Part shown: positions 25,286 to 32,260 of the stretch, piece by piece
Layout: each line of letters starts with the position of its first letter
Numbering within the stretch: position 1 is the stretch's first letter
Source: Prosthecomicrobium sp. N25
GTDB lineage: Bacteria > Pseudomonadota > Alphaproteobacteria > Rhizobiales > Ancalomicrobiaceae
NCBI RefSeq assembly: GCF_037203705.1
Contig: NZ_JBBCAT010000001.1
Span: 779,418-843,417, forward strand
Direction of reading: 5' to 3'
Length of the DNA stretch: 64,000 nucleotides
The notes under the pieces: model-generated
Database searches by the model: none
What the model was told of the DNA's origin: nothing
Seen by the model: the letters and a program-made list of their open reading frames with translations, nothing else
Position numbers and translations under genes: made by a program

Positions 25286-26506
25286 ATGCTCGTCACTCAG
25301 ATGCTCGATGGTATGATATGGCGAGTTACTCTATCTGATGGCACTGTATTTCGGGTTAAGCTGCAACTTATCTCAGCTTTCGCCGGAACAGCTTCCATCC
25401 GCAAGACCAAACCAGGGAGAGATCGCGTCACACAGAAAATTCCCGTGGAGAAGCTCAAGGGACTATGGTCGTTCGTCAGGAGCACGCTTGTCGTGTCACT
25501 CATGTCTGGACCTGATCAATTGACGCTGCAGTTCAATTCGCCGCTGAAATGGGAGGGCAATTCGGGAACGGCTAGCTTTCTCGGAAAGACGGCCGGCGGA
25601 AGCTCGGACTTCACTGCGGACTGGATCAATCCTGTGATTGTGATTGACAAGCCCATCGTCATCATGTCGCAGCGGACATTCCATCGTGGGGTGAAAGAAG
25701 CGATTCGGAATGTTGATTCAGCCACCAACACGCTTGCCGCCTATGTTGCAAACTGCGCGAAGCCGTATAACGACGCCTACAAAGCGCATACGAAATTTGT
25801 CAACGATATCGAAAAGGACTCGCTGGGCGACAAGGTTCTATTCAGCATATTCGTAGTTGCTGTCGCAGGTTACGCGGGCTCGCTCATTGGGCAGATGGCG
25901 GAGAAAGCAGTGGCAGCCAACACTCTGGTCTCGCCTGTAAAAAACATCTTCGATCTGAACGCCAAAGGCGCCGGAGATGCAGCAAAGGACTTCATTAAAT
26001 TCGTGATCAGGGAAGGAGCGACTGCGGCCGCATTTTCCGCAAGCGGGCCGAAGGTCGATATTGACCCATTTTCATTTTATATCGATCTAGATGCGCGTAT
26101 TCGTTTCGAGATGGAAAAGTTCAAAAGTGAATTAAATCGGGCGGCAGATAAATCTGATCCAGACAAAGTATCCGAAGAGCAGTTTTATAAGAATTTTCCG
26201 GAATTGTTCAGCCCGGAGGAGGCTGTCGAACAGCTATTATATTATGATATTCCTCCTCTCACGCGTATCCGGGATATCAAAATACCTGATGCATCTCAAC
26301 AGGCCGCTTGGCAGGCAGAGATGCAACGGAAATTCTTGCTGAAATGGCTCGAAAGCAAGCCTTTCAGCCTAATCCCGTCGACGCGCTGGAGGGAACGGAA
26401 CCAGGTTCGTGCATACGGTAATTCTATCAACATGCCCAGGATCGACGAACTTCTTGATGAGTATGGCCCCGACTATTCGCTCGAGGCAAATCCTTACGGA
26501 GCGTGA
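25286..26506 (+). CDS. Unknown 406-residue protein with a central glycine-rich hydrophobic segment
   Basis: GGAGG five bases upstream sets the ATG at 25286. The first 130 residues look like beta-rich sequence (MIWRVTLSDGTVFRVKLQL). A helical region (FHRGVKEAIRNVDSATNTLA) leads to a hydrophobic glycine-containing stretch around LFSIFVVAVAGYAGSLIGQM that may insert in or touch a membrane. The rest is helical and acidic, with many Phe and Glu residues. There is no signal peptide and I do not recognise the family. Its base composition is close to that of the nuclease-like gene at 22301, and only remnants separate the two, so they may have arrived together. Confidence 0.6.
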   Translation: MLVTQMLDGMIWRVTLSDGTVFRVKLQLISAFAGTASIRKTKPGRDRVTQKIPVEKLKGLWSFVRSTLVVSLMSGPDQLTLQFNSPLKWEGNSGTASFLGKTAGGSSDFTADWINPVIVIDKPIVIMSQRTFHRGVKEAIRNVDSATNTLAAYVANCAKPYNDAYKAHTKFVNDIEKDSLGDKVLFSIFVVAVAGYAGSLIGQMAEKAVAANTLVSPVKNIFDLNAKGAGDAAKDFIKFVIREGATAAAFSASGPKVDIDPFSFYIDLDARIRFEMEKFKSELNRAADKSDPDKVSEEQFYKNFPELFSPEEAVEQLLYYDIPPLTRIRDIKIPDASQQAAWQAEMQRKFLLKWLESKPFSLIPSTRWRERNQVRAYGNSINMPRIDELLDEYGPDYSLEANPYGA

Positions 26507-26536
26507 TCGGCACGGCAGTTCTTCCCAAAGGTCGTT

Positions 26537-26932
26537 CGGTCCGTGATGGCCTTGCCGGTCGGCTCCGCGGTGCTGGACGGCGAGGGCGTTGTGCTGCGGC
26601 CAGGCGGGTACAGCGACTTCGATGCGCTCCGCAGCAAGGATGGCGGCCGCCGGGCCGTGATGGTCACCTGGGATCTGCTGGAGCTCGACGGGATCGACTT
26701 CCGGCGAATGCCCCTCGAGCACCGGCGGGAGTGCCTTCGCGACATTGTCGGGGGCGCCGCGCCCGGCCTTCTGTTCAGCGAGAGCCTCGACGCGGAGGGA
26801 CCCGAGGTGTTCGAGCACGCCTGCCGGCTTGGGCTGGAGGGCATCGTGTCGAAGAAGCGCGGGTCGGTGTACCGGTCGGGGTCGGTGAGGACCTGGATGA
26901 AGACGAAGCATCGGGCATTCGTCAGGAGCTAG
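26537..26932 (+). pseudogene. ATP-dependent DNA ligase (LigD-type) fragment
   Basis: The frame encodes SAVLDGEGVVL, then AVMVTWDLLELDGIDFRRMP and LEGIVSKKRGSVYRSGSVRT with WMKTK. These are the motif III, IIIa and V regions of the ligase domain found in LigD-like repair proteins. Motif I with the adenylated Lys and the OB-fold domain are both missing, so this is a piece of about 130 residues with no activity. Confidence 0.8.
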
Positions 26933-27351
26933 GTGCTCGCCGGTACGCCGGCAGGGCCAGCCCCCTGTGGACCGGCGCAGGTGTGCCGGTATCTCGGGCA
27001 TGTCGTCGACCATCTTCCGGTGCGCCGCCGACAGCCCGCCCGTCGCGGCCGCCGGGGAGTCCGCTGGCGGCAAGGGCGGCAGCGGGGTATCAACCCCAAG
27101 GCGCCCTCGCCGTGGCCGTCCTGGGGCGCCGCAGGCGGTTCTATGGGCGTGACCTGCTCGGAAGCCTCCGGCACCACATGCACGTCCGCTGCGGCGGCGT
27201 CGAGGGGAGCGGCATCGGTAGGGCTGTCGAGCGGGCGCCGGCGACGCTCGTCCCGCAGGTGCTTGAGTAGATCCCGGTAGTCGGAGTGGATGGCCACCAG
27301 AACTGCCAGAACCCTCAACTCCTTCCGTGCCCGGACGCTGTCCACCCCTTT
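26933..27351. other. Possible decayed gene downstream of parB
   Basis: On the minus strand an ORF begins DSVRARKELRVLAVLVAIHS then DYRDLLKHLRD and becomes low-complexity. A second frame continues with LSAAHRKMVDDMPEIPAHLR. This looks like one small gene broken by a frameshift, lying just after the ParB frame. I do not recognise the family. Confidence 0.3.
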
Positions 27352-28003
27352 TCATCGCTTCCGGCGCTTGATCAAATCGTCCAGGGTGTCGAGCTTCTCG
27401 CGGATGATGTCGTCCTGGTCATCGGGCGGCATCGCCTGCAGACCTTCGATGTTGTCCGCGAGGGTGGACTTGGGGGTCTTCGGTTCGGGCTTCGGCTTGT
27501 CGGCCTTCGGCTTGTCCGCGGCCAGCGCGCGGGTCACCGTGCTCTTGTTGAGGCCCATAGCTTTCGCGATCTCTAAGGGCGCCCCGATCTTGCCCCGCCC
27601 GCCTCTGTTGGAAACTGGTGCAAGGCTGCACCAGTTTCTCGGTGGACGAAGCGCGCTGCGCTTTCAGGATCTCGGCGTAGTCACGGATCAGACGGTCCCG
27701 CACCGCCTTGTCCAACTCGCGGCGGTGCACGTTCTCGGCGATCTCGACCAGGCGAGGATTACAGGTGTCCTGGTCCTCGAGGACGACGCAGTCGATCTCT
27801 GTCCATCCGAGCCGGCGCACGGCCTCCAATCGATGCCGTCCGGCTACCAGGCGACATTGGCTGCCCTGCCGGAGGACCGTGATCGGTTTGATCAGGCCGT
27901 TGACCCTGATGCTCTCCATGAGCTGAGGGATGAGTTCCTCTCGAACGGGCGGACGGTCTTCCGGGATAACGATCATCGCCGGGTTGCGAGGCTGGGTGGC
28001 CAT
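27352..28003 (-). pseudogene. ParB-like partition protein, single frameshift
   Basis: The protein starts with a ParB nuclease-like N-terminal domain (VREELIPQLMESIRVNGLIK, then CRLVAGRHRLEAVRRLGWTE and RLVEIAENVHRRELDKAVRD). After STEKLVQPCT one extra base moves the rest, RGGRGKIGAPLEIAKAMGL then NKSTVTRALAADKP, into another frame. That second part is the helix-turn-helix that would bind the centromere-like site, and it is followed by a Lys-rich tail. Inactivation therefore rests on one base at about 27616, inside a perfect palindrome. A partner ParA gene is not visible. A broken DNA-binding gene lies immediately upstream. Confidence 0.75.
27611..27638. repeat. Perfect 12-bp palindrome within parB
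   Basis: GAAACTGGTGCA and TGCACCAGTTTC flank a four-base loop. The minus-strand reading of the second arm contains the base that breaks the parB frame. Removing that base would leave an imperfect palindrome and an open frame. Confidence 0.75.
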
Positions 28004-28006
28004 GGT

Positions 28007-28200
28007 TCAGCCCTCCGCCTTGCGATCGAGCAACCTGTCGATCTCGTCCTTGCGCCATCGACTGCGGCCGCCAAGTCCAGGCACTCGAGGCGGCAAGATG
28101 CCGGCGGCCTCCACCTGCGGCGGGTGACCTTCGTGATGCCGAAGGTGATCTCGATATAGCGGCCGTCGACGAGCCGTTGTTCAGGTCGTACTTGCTGCAA
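28007..28200 (-). pseudogene. Small DNA-binding (excisionase-like) gene, frameshifted
   Basis: The frame gives VRPEQRLVDGRYIEITFGIT with KVTRR, and after a missing base near 28118 the other frame gives QVEAAGILPPRVPGLGGRSR, then WRKDEIDRLLDRKAEG and a stop four bases before the parB ATG. The size and the R-W-R-K-D-E-I-D-R-L ending resemble excisionase or MerR-like helix-turn-helix proteins. A TTG at 28200 is the likeliest start. Together with parB this would be a two-gene maintenance module. Confidence 0.5.
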
Positions 28201-28340
28201 TTTGCACCCCCTTTTTTGGGAATGCTCCCGAACATACACACATGATTCCCGAGTTGCCAAGTACTCGCACTAATCGTTTGTTAACGCGGCTAACTGCCCG
28301 ACTACGTGCCCTATGTCCAGAACATGTCCACGTTGGTCGC

Positions 28341-28859
28341 CTACCGGCGAAAGTTCTCGATCATCCGCCGATAGCGCTGAATCACAGTGTCTTTCCGGCT
28401 CCAAATACCGGTAAGCATGCGAGCTAACCAGGAGTCCGATAATGTCCACAGCTTGGGCCGCGCCTCATCAGCTATGAGGTCGAGGAGATGGTCACAACAC
28501 TGGCGGAACTCTTGCAGCCTTTCGGGATAGCCGGAGTGCCCGGGAGCCTCGGCGCGATATCGTGCAAGCTGCAAGTCCGCAAGACGTCTGTCGACGTCGG
28601 AGAACTTCTCGGAAATCCGAGCAGGGAATAGAAATCTGGTTTCGCGCCAAAGATCCCTGAACATAGCGGTTTCTTCCGGGCTCAGCTGATCGTTGCGACA
28701 TGCGCTCGCGAGCACAAGGACTAGTTTCGCGTAGAAGTCCATCCGCCGGCTCAGAAGGTCAACCTTCACCTTCTGATGTGCTGTGTGCCACTGTAGCCAC
28801 GCAATGGTGACCCCGACGGCAGCTACTAGAACCCCCAGCCCTCCAACCGTTATGTCCAT
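28341..28859 (-). CDS. Unknown single-span membrane protein
   Basis: The 172-residue protein opens with a transmembrane helix (ITVGGLGVLVAAVGVTIAWL, residues 3-22) followed by a long helical cytosolic part rich in Arg and Leu. The layout, one N-terminal helix plus a helical domain of about 140 residues, is common in uncharacterised proteins of mobile islands. No family is recognised. The frame is intact and its codon composition is ordinary. Confidence 0.55.
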   Translation of the reverse strand: MDITVGGLGVLVAAVGVTIAWLQWHTAHQKVKVDLLSRRMDFYAKLVLVLASACRNDQLSPEETAMFRDLWRETRFLFPARISEKFSDVDRRLADLQLARYRAEAPGHSGYPERLQEFRQCCDHLLDLIADEARPKLWTLSDSWLARMLTGIWSRKDTVIQRYRRMIENFRR

Positions 28860-28894
28860 CAGTACGAATTCTCCGAGACCGTGGCGTGTGCAGC

Positions 28895-29459
28895 TTAGCC
28901 GTTCACGCGGCGCCGCGCGATGCCCGCCAGCCGCGCCACGAAGCCCGGATCATTGGCCAGGTCGGTGACGGCCAACAGCTCGACGACGCGCTCGCGCTCG
29001 GCCTTGGGAAAGCGCTCGATCACCGACTTCGCGTCCCGCACCATGGCGTCGGCCTTGTCGCCGTGCTGGGCGCTTAACTGCTGCCACGCGGCCTCGGGAT
29101 CGCGGCCCGGCTTCCCGGCCGCCAGGTCCCGGTCGGCGATGCGGTCGGCTATCAAGACATAATCCAAGTCGGAATGGTTGAAGCCAAGCTGGTGGGCCAG
29201 ACGGCCGAGCTCGCCGCGAGCGTCGTCGGAGATGGGCGCGACCGACGGTTCGTGCGGGAACGTGTAGGCGTCCGGCGAGGGCGGCGGCGCGGCGGCGGCC
29301 TCCATTGCCGCGGTGACCGGCGACGGGCTGGCGACCGACCCGTCGGGGCCCCGCTCCAGACCTTGCTTGCCCGAGCTCGCGAAGGCGGCCTGATTCGCCT
29401 TAGTCCAGATGTGCGATCTCCTCGGCGAGCTCGGGCACGAACTTGGTGGGGCGGGCCAT
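28895..29459 (-). pseudogene. Phage packaging/capsid-related gene remnant
   Basis: At 29459 the minus strand starts MARPTKFVPELAEEIAHLD and stops, which looks like the first residues of a small terminase-type protein. The adjacent frame encodes PDAYTFPHEPSVAPISDDAR, then LGRLAHQLGFNHSDLDYVL and DPGFVARLAGIARRRVNG. This has the spacing of phage scaffold or GTA-like proteins, but I cannot assign it firmly. Together they look like two phage genes fused by deletion. Confidence 0.4.
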
Positions 29460-29654
29460 GCCGGTCTGTCCTGCACAGAAATTCGAAGCGTCCTCATTCT
29501 ACTCCAACACGGACCGGGTGTCCCGAGCGACGTCCGCTAGGGTATACCCCAACGAACGTTTCGGACGTGCCCGGAAAGGGTGTCCGTATGGGTTGACTTC
29601 GGCCTACGGACAGTCTATTCAACGAACGAGACCCATTCGTACAGGGATGGTCCG

Positions 29655-30293
29655 ATGACCAAGACCGTTCTCTACGCCCGCGTCTCCACCGCCGATCAGA
29701 CGCTCGACCACCAGAAGGCCCAGGCCGAGGCTGCGGGGTTCAAGGTGGACGAGGTCGTGGCCGACCATGGCGTCTCGGGGCTCTCCACGAGGCTCAAGGA
29801 GCGGGAGCAGGGTCGGCGGCTGTTCGACATCCTGAGGCGCGGGGACGTGCTCGTGGTCCGCTGGCTCGATCGCCTGGGCCGGAACTACGAGGACGTAAAG
29901 GGGACCGTCGAGGACCTGATGCGGCGGGGGGTGATCGTGCGGACGGTCATCAACGGAATGACATTCGACGGAGCCACCACCGACCCGATGCAGAAGGCCG
30001 TAACCAATGCCCTCCTGGGCTTCATGGCGGCGATGGGCGAGGCCCAGGCGGAGGCTACCAAGGCGGCCCAGAAGGCCGGCATCGCCCATGCCAGGGAGAC
30101 TGATCCCAACAGCTACAAGGGGCGGAAGCCATCCTTTACCAGGGACCAGGTCGGGATCGTTCGGAACATGCTGGCTAGGGGGGATGGTGTCTCGCTGATC
30201 TCCGAGACCACCGGGCTGACCCGCCAGACCGTCTACCGCATCAAGGGTGACCCAGCAGGGGCCGAGGCGACTTTGGCAACATGGGGCCTTTGA
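29655..30293 (+). CDS. Serine recombinase (Tn3/resolvase type)
   Basis: The 212-residue protein is a textbook resolvase: YARVSTADQTLDHQKAQAEA with the catalytic Ser, LVVRWLDRLGRNYEDV with the conserved Arg, and LGFMAAMGEAQAEATKAAQK leading into the long E helix. A C-terminal helix-turn-helix (GVSLISETTGLTRQTVYRIK) follows. AGGGATGG upstream sets the ATG at 29655. The 100 bases before it contain GAACGAGACCCATTCGT and a GGTATACC core that may be crossover half-sites. It is distinct from the recombinase at 20854. Confidence 0.85.
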   Translation: MTKTVLYARVSTADQTLDHQKAQAEAAGFKVDEVVADHGVSGLSTRLKEREQGRRLFDILRRGDVLVVRWLDRLGRNYEDVKGTVEDLMRRGVIVRTVINGMTFDGATTDPMQKAVTNALLGFMAAMGEAQAEATKAAQKAGIAHARETDPNSYKGRKPSFTRDQVGIVRNMLARGDGVSLISETTGLTRQTVYRIKGDPAGAEATLATWGL

Positions 30294-30605
30294 AGCTCCT
30301 CTTTCCGGCGGGACCAGCCTCGCCTGAATGTCCTTCCAGTAGAGACACCGAGATGAGGCTACGCGATCCCGCCCGGCGGTGATCTTGAAGTCAGGACGAC
30401 CGGCGAGATCAGGCCGATGCGGCCATGTTCTCGGACAAGTTGGTGATGGTCGCCTCGCTCTCGACCCAGTTCGCGTCTTCGACGATTTGGTCTAACGGTG
30501 CGTGGACTTGGGACGTGGCTTCTTCAGGTCGAAAGATCACCGTCATGGCGCGACCTCACAAGTGTTTGGTGGCCCGCGACTGTTGTCCACCGGATCTGCG
30601 GCTGG
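30294..30605. other. Left margin of the P4-like element, no firm gene
   Basis: The only possible gene is a 45-codon minus-strand frame at 30409-30546 (MTVIFRPEEATSQVHAPLDQ onward), which lacks a clear ribosome site. No copy of the tRNA-Leu end was found here that would mark the left attachment site. Confidence 0.3.
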
Positions 30606-31055
30606 CTATACGATCCGGATCGTGCGGAGCACGTAGCGTTGCACGTCGACGAGGTGGGGCCAGACCCTCTCCTCCATTTCGTCGAACTTGCCGACCGCGT
30701 CGGGTGACCAGATCGGGTCATGGGCGCATTCGATCCGATAGCGGGTGGTCAGGGCGTCGCGATCGAAGACCAGGACCGACGGTCCTTCTTGCTGGGGATC
30801 CCTTCGATCCAGCCTAGCCCAGCGGCAGGCGAACGCGAGCGACCTGGTCAAGCACACCTTCCGAATGCCGGACGGAGCTAACCTGAGCTTGTTCTGCCTC
30901 ATGATCTGGTCCGCGTAGCGGGTCCCGTGGAAGAGTAAGTTCTTCCGGCCCCATAGCCCGCTGAGGACAAACCTGGGGGCCCATGGCGACGCCAGGAGCT
31001 TCGCCTCAACGACGACTTCGGACGGGCTTCGGTCGGGTAGGACGAGCCGGTTCAT
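30606..31055 (-). CDS. Unknown protein with an FHGT motif, possible ADP-ribosyltransferase-like fold
   Basis: The 149-residue protein contains LLFHGTRYADQIMRQNKLRL followed about ten residues later by VCLTRSLAFACRWARL, then a strand-rich middle (PSVLVFDRDALTTRYRIECA) and an acidic-basic end (DEMEERVWPHL). The H-G-T, T-R and E arrangement resembles ART-like enzymes that use NAD, but this is only a pattern match and I cannot confirm it. Its ATG overlaps the stop of the upstream gene (ATGA), so the two are co-translated. It is the last gene of the element's operon, where cargo is often carried. Confidence 0.5.
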   Translation of the reverse strand: MNRLVLPDRSPSEVVVEAKLLASPWAPRFVLSGLWGRKNLLFHGTRYADQIMRQNKLRLAPSGIRKVCLTRSLAFACRWARLDRRDPQQEGPSVLVFDRDALTTRYRIECAHDPIWSPDAVGKFDEMEERVWPHLVDVQRYVLRTIRIV

Positions 31056-31660
31056 GGCCAGGTGATCCCGATCTTCTCGCAGTCGCGGCGGAGGATCTCC
31101 TCGTCCACCTCGTCGTAGGCGGCCAGGAGGCGGTCGAAGGTCGACCAGTGCATGCCCTTGGGCTTGCGGATCTCCATCCCGGAGACCAGGTCCATGAGGC
31201 TCAGCAGCTGCCCCCGCCGCCATTCGAGCCGCCTCTCGGTCGGGATGTTGTGGGAGGCGTAGGCAAGGTCGTGGGCGTGGCGCGACAGGAACTTCTTCCC
31301 ATCGACCGGCATGTAGAGGGCCGTCACCCGCTTCCCGGTCGCCGGGCAGATCGCGAAGGCCCTGAAGCCGCCGAGCGGCGCCGGGATGGCCTGCAGCTCG
31401 ATCTCCTGCCAGTCGGCTCCGGGCTGCGGCAGGATCTTCAGGGTGCCCTTCAGGTCGGCCTCCATCGAGACCTGGACCCGGGTCATCCACTTGACCCGCT
31501 TGCCCTTGCGCTCCCTCGCCGAGGTGATGATGCGCCCGAGGTAATAGATCGGGAGCTGCCCGCCCGCTGCGGTGACCAGCCCCTGGACCCGGATCTCGTG
31601 GCAGTCTTCCAAGACGATCTTGGCCACCTCACCCTCCACAACGACTCTGAGAACCGCCAA
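31052..31660 (-). CDS. Unknown element-borne protein (202 residues)
   Basis: The protein starts with a beta-rich half (AVLRVVVEGEVAKIVLEDCH) and has a basic middle (RITALYMPVDGKKFLSRHAH-like) ending in a helical part (WSTFDRLLAAYDEVDEEIL). No membrane helix or signal peptide is present. A frame-terminal ATGA overlap links it to the following gene. The AT-rich upstream bases 31670-31720 contain two GTTGTATTACAACC-like words that could be a promoter or operator. I do not recognise the family. Confidence 0.55.
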   Translation of the reverse strand: MAVLRVVVEGEVAKIVLEDCHEIRVQGLVTAAGGQLPIYYLGRIITSARERKGKRVKWMTRVQVSMEADLKGTLKILPQPGADWQEIELQAIPAPLGGFRAFAICPATGKRVTALYMPVDGKKFLSRHAHDLAYASHNIPTERRLEWRRGQLLSLMDLVSGMEIRKPKGMHWSTFDRLLAAYDEVDEEILRRDCEKIGITWP

Positions 31661-31726
31661 TCTTCTTCCGATCTGGTTGTATTACAACCGAAATTGGATC
31701 TAACATATCTTGGGTTGTGTCGCCGA
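31661..31726 (-). promoter_or_regulatory. Possible promoter/operator of the two-gene cargo unit
   Basis: On the plus strand this AT-rich gap contains GGTTGTATTACAACC (palindromic) and, about 35 bases later, GGGTTGTGT. Such a palindrome directly before a two-gene unit suggests a local operator. Confidence 0.35.
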
Positions 31727-32260
31727 TCACGGTACACCGCCGACCCGCAAGCGCCGGAGAACCTGAGGATCGAGGCCGCCCTCTTCGAGGAGGTCTCGCA
31801 CTTCCCGAACCGCTTCTTGGTGGCGTCCTCGCGACCACGTTGCGTGGCACTCCGGGTGCACCAGAACGTGTTCGCCGCTCCCGTCGAGGACGGGCAGCAT
31901 CACCTCGCCGGCCCGCTTTCCGCACCCTGCACAGGCCGTCCCGCCGGCCTCGACCGCGGGGTAGCGCCAGAGCCACCTGCGGACGCAGCACTCGAAGGCC
32001 TGGCCCTCGGCAGCATGCGGGTCGAGGTCTCCCTCGAACCGCGCGACCCGGGCCCGCTCTTGGAAGTACGCCACCCAGTCTTCGGCGTCCCATTCATCCC
32101 GCCCCCGGAGCAGCGACAGGATCGCCCACTTGTGTTCGGTCAGGTCTTCGACGACGGGAGGCGGGGGCGGGAAGTCCGCCTCGACCACCAGTTCGTCCCC
32201 ATCTGCCTGAACTGCCACGCCGACCTCGCGCGCGAGGCGCAGTGCACGCAACGCGCTCAT
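31727..32260 (-). CDS. Small protein with N-terminal docking-like domain and C4 zinc motif
   Basis: The first 60 residues (ALRLAREVGVAVQADGDELV and TEHKWAILSLLRGRDEWDAE) resemble the TubC-type docking domain often seen in proteins of rhizobial mobile elements. The second half contains CAGCGKRAGE, then HPECHATW, a likely zinc site. The ATG at 32260 overlaps the stop of the ATPase gene by four bases and has GGAG nine bases upstream; an earlier in-frame GTG exists at 32275. The protein probably works with the primase and ATPase, but its role is unknown. Confidence 0.6.
   Translation of the reverse strand: MSALRALRLAREVGVAVQADGDELVVEADFPPPPPVVEDLTEHKWAILSLLRGRDEWDAEDWVAYFQERARVARFEGDLDPHAAEGQAFECCVRRWLWRYPAVEAGGTACAGCGKRAGEVMLPVLDGSGEHVLVHPECHATWSRGRHQEAVREVRDLLEEGGLDPQVLRRLRVGGVP

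Noticed and set aside
29537-29553. GGTATACC-centred palindrome as a resolvase crossover site
   Set aside because: The core is suggestive, but I could not identify the three paired subsites expected of a full res site, so it is mentioned only in the resolvase entry.
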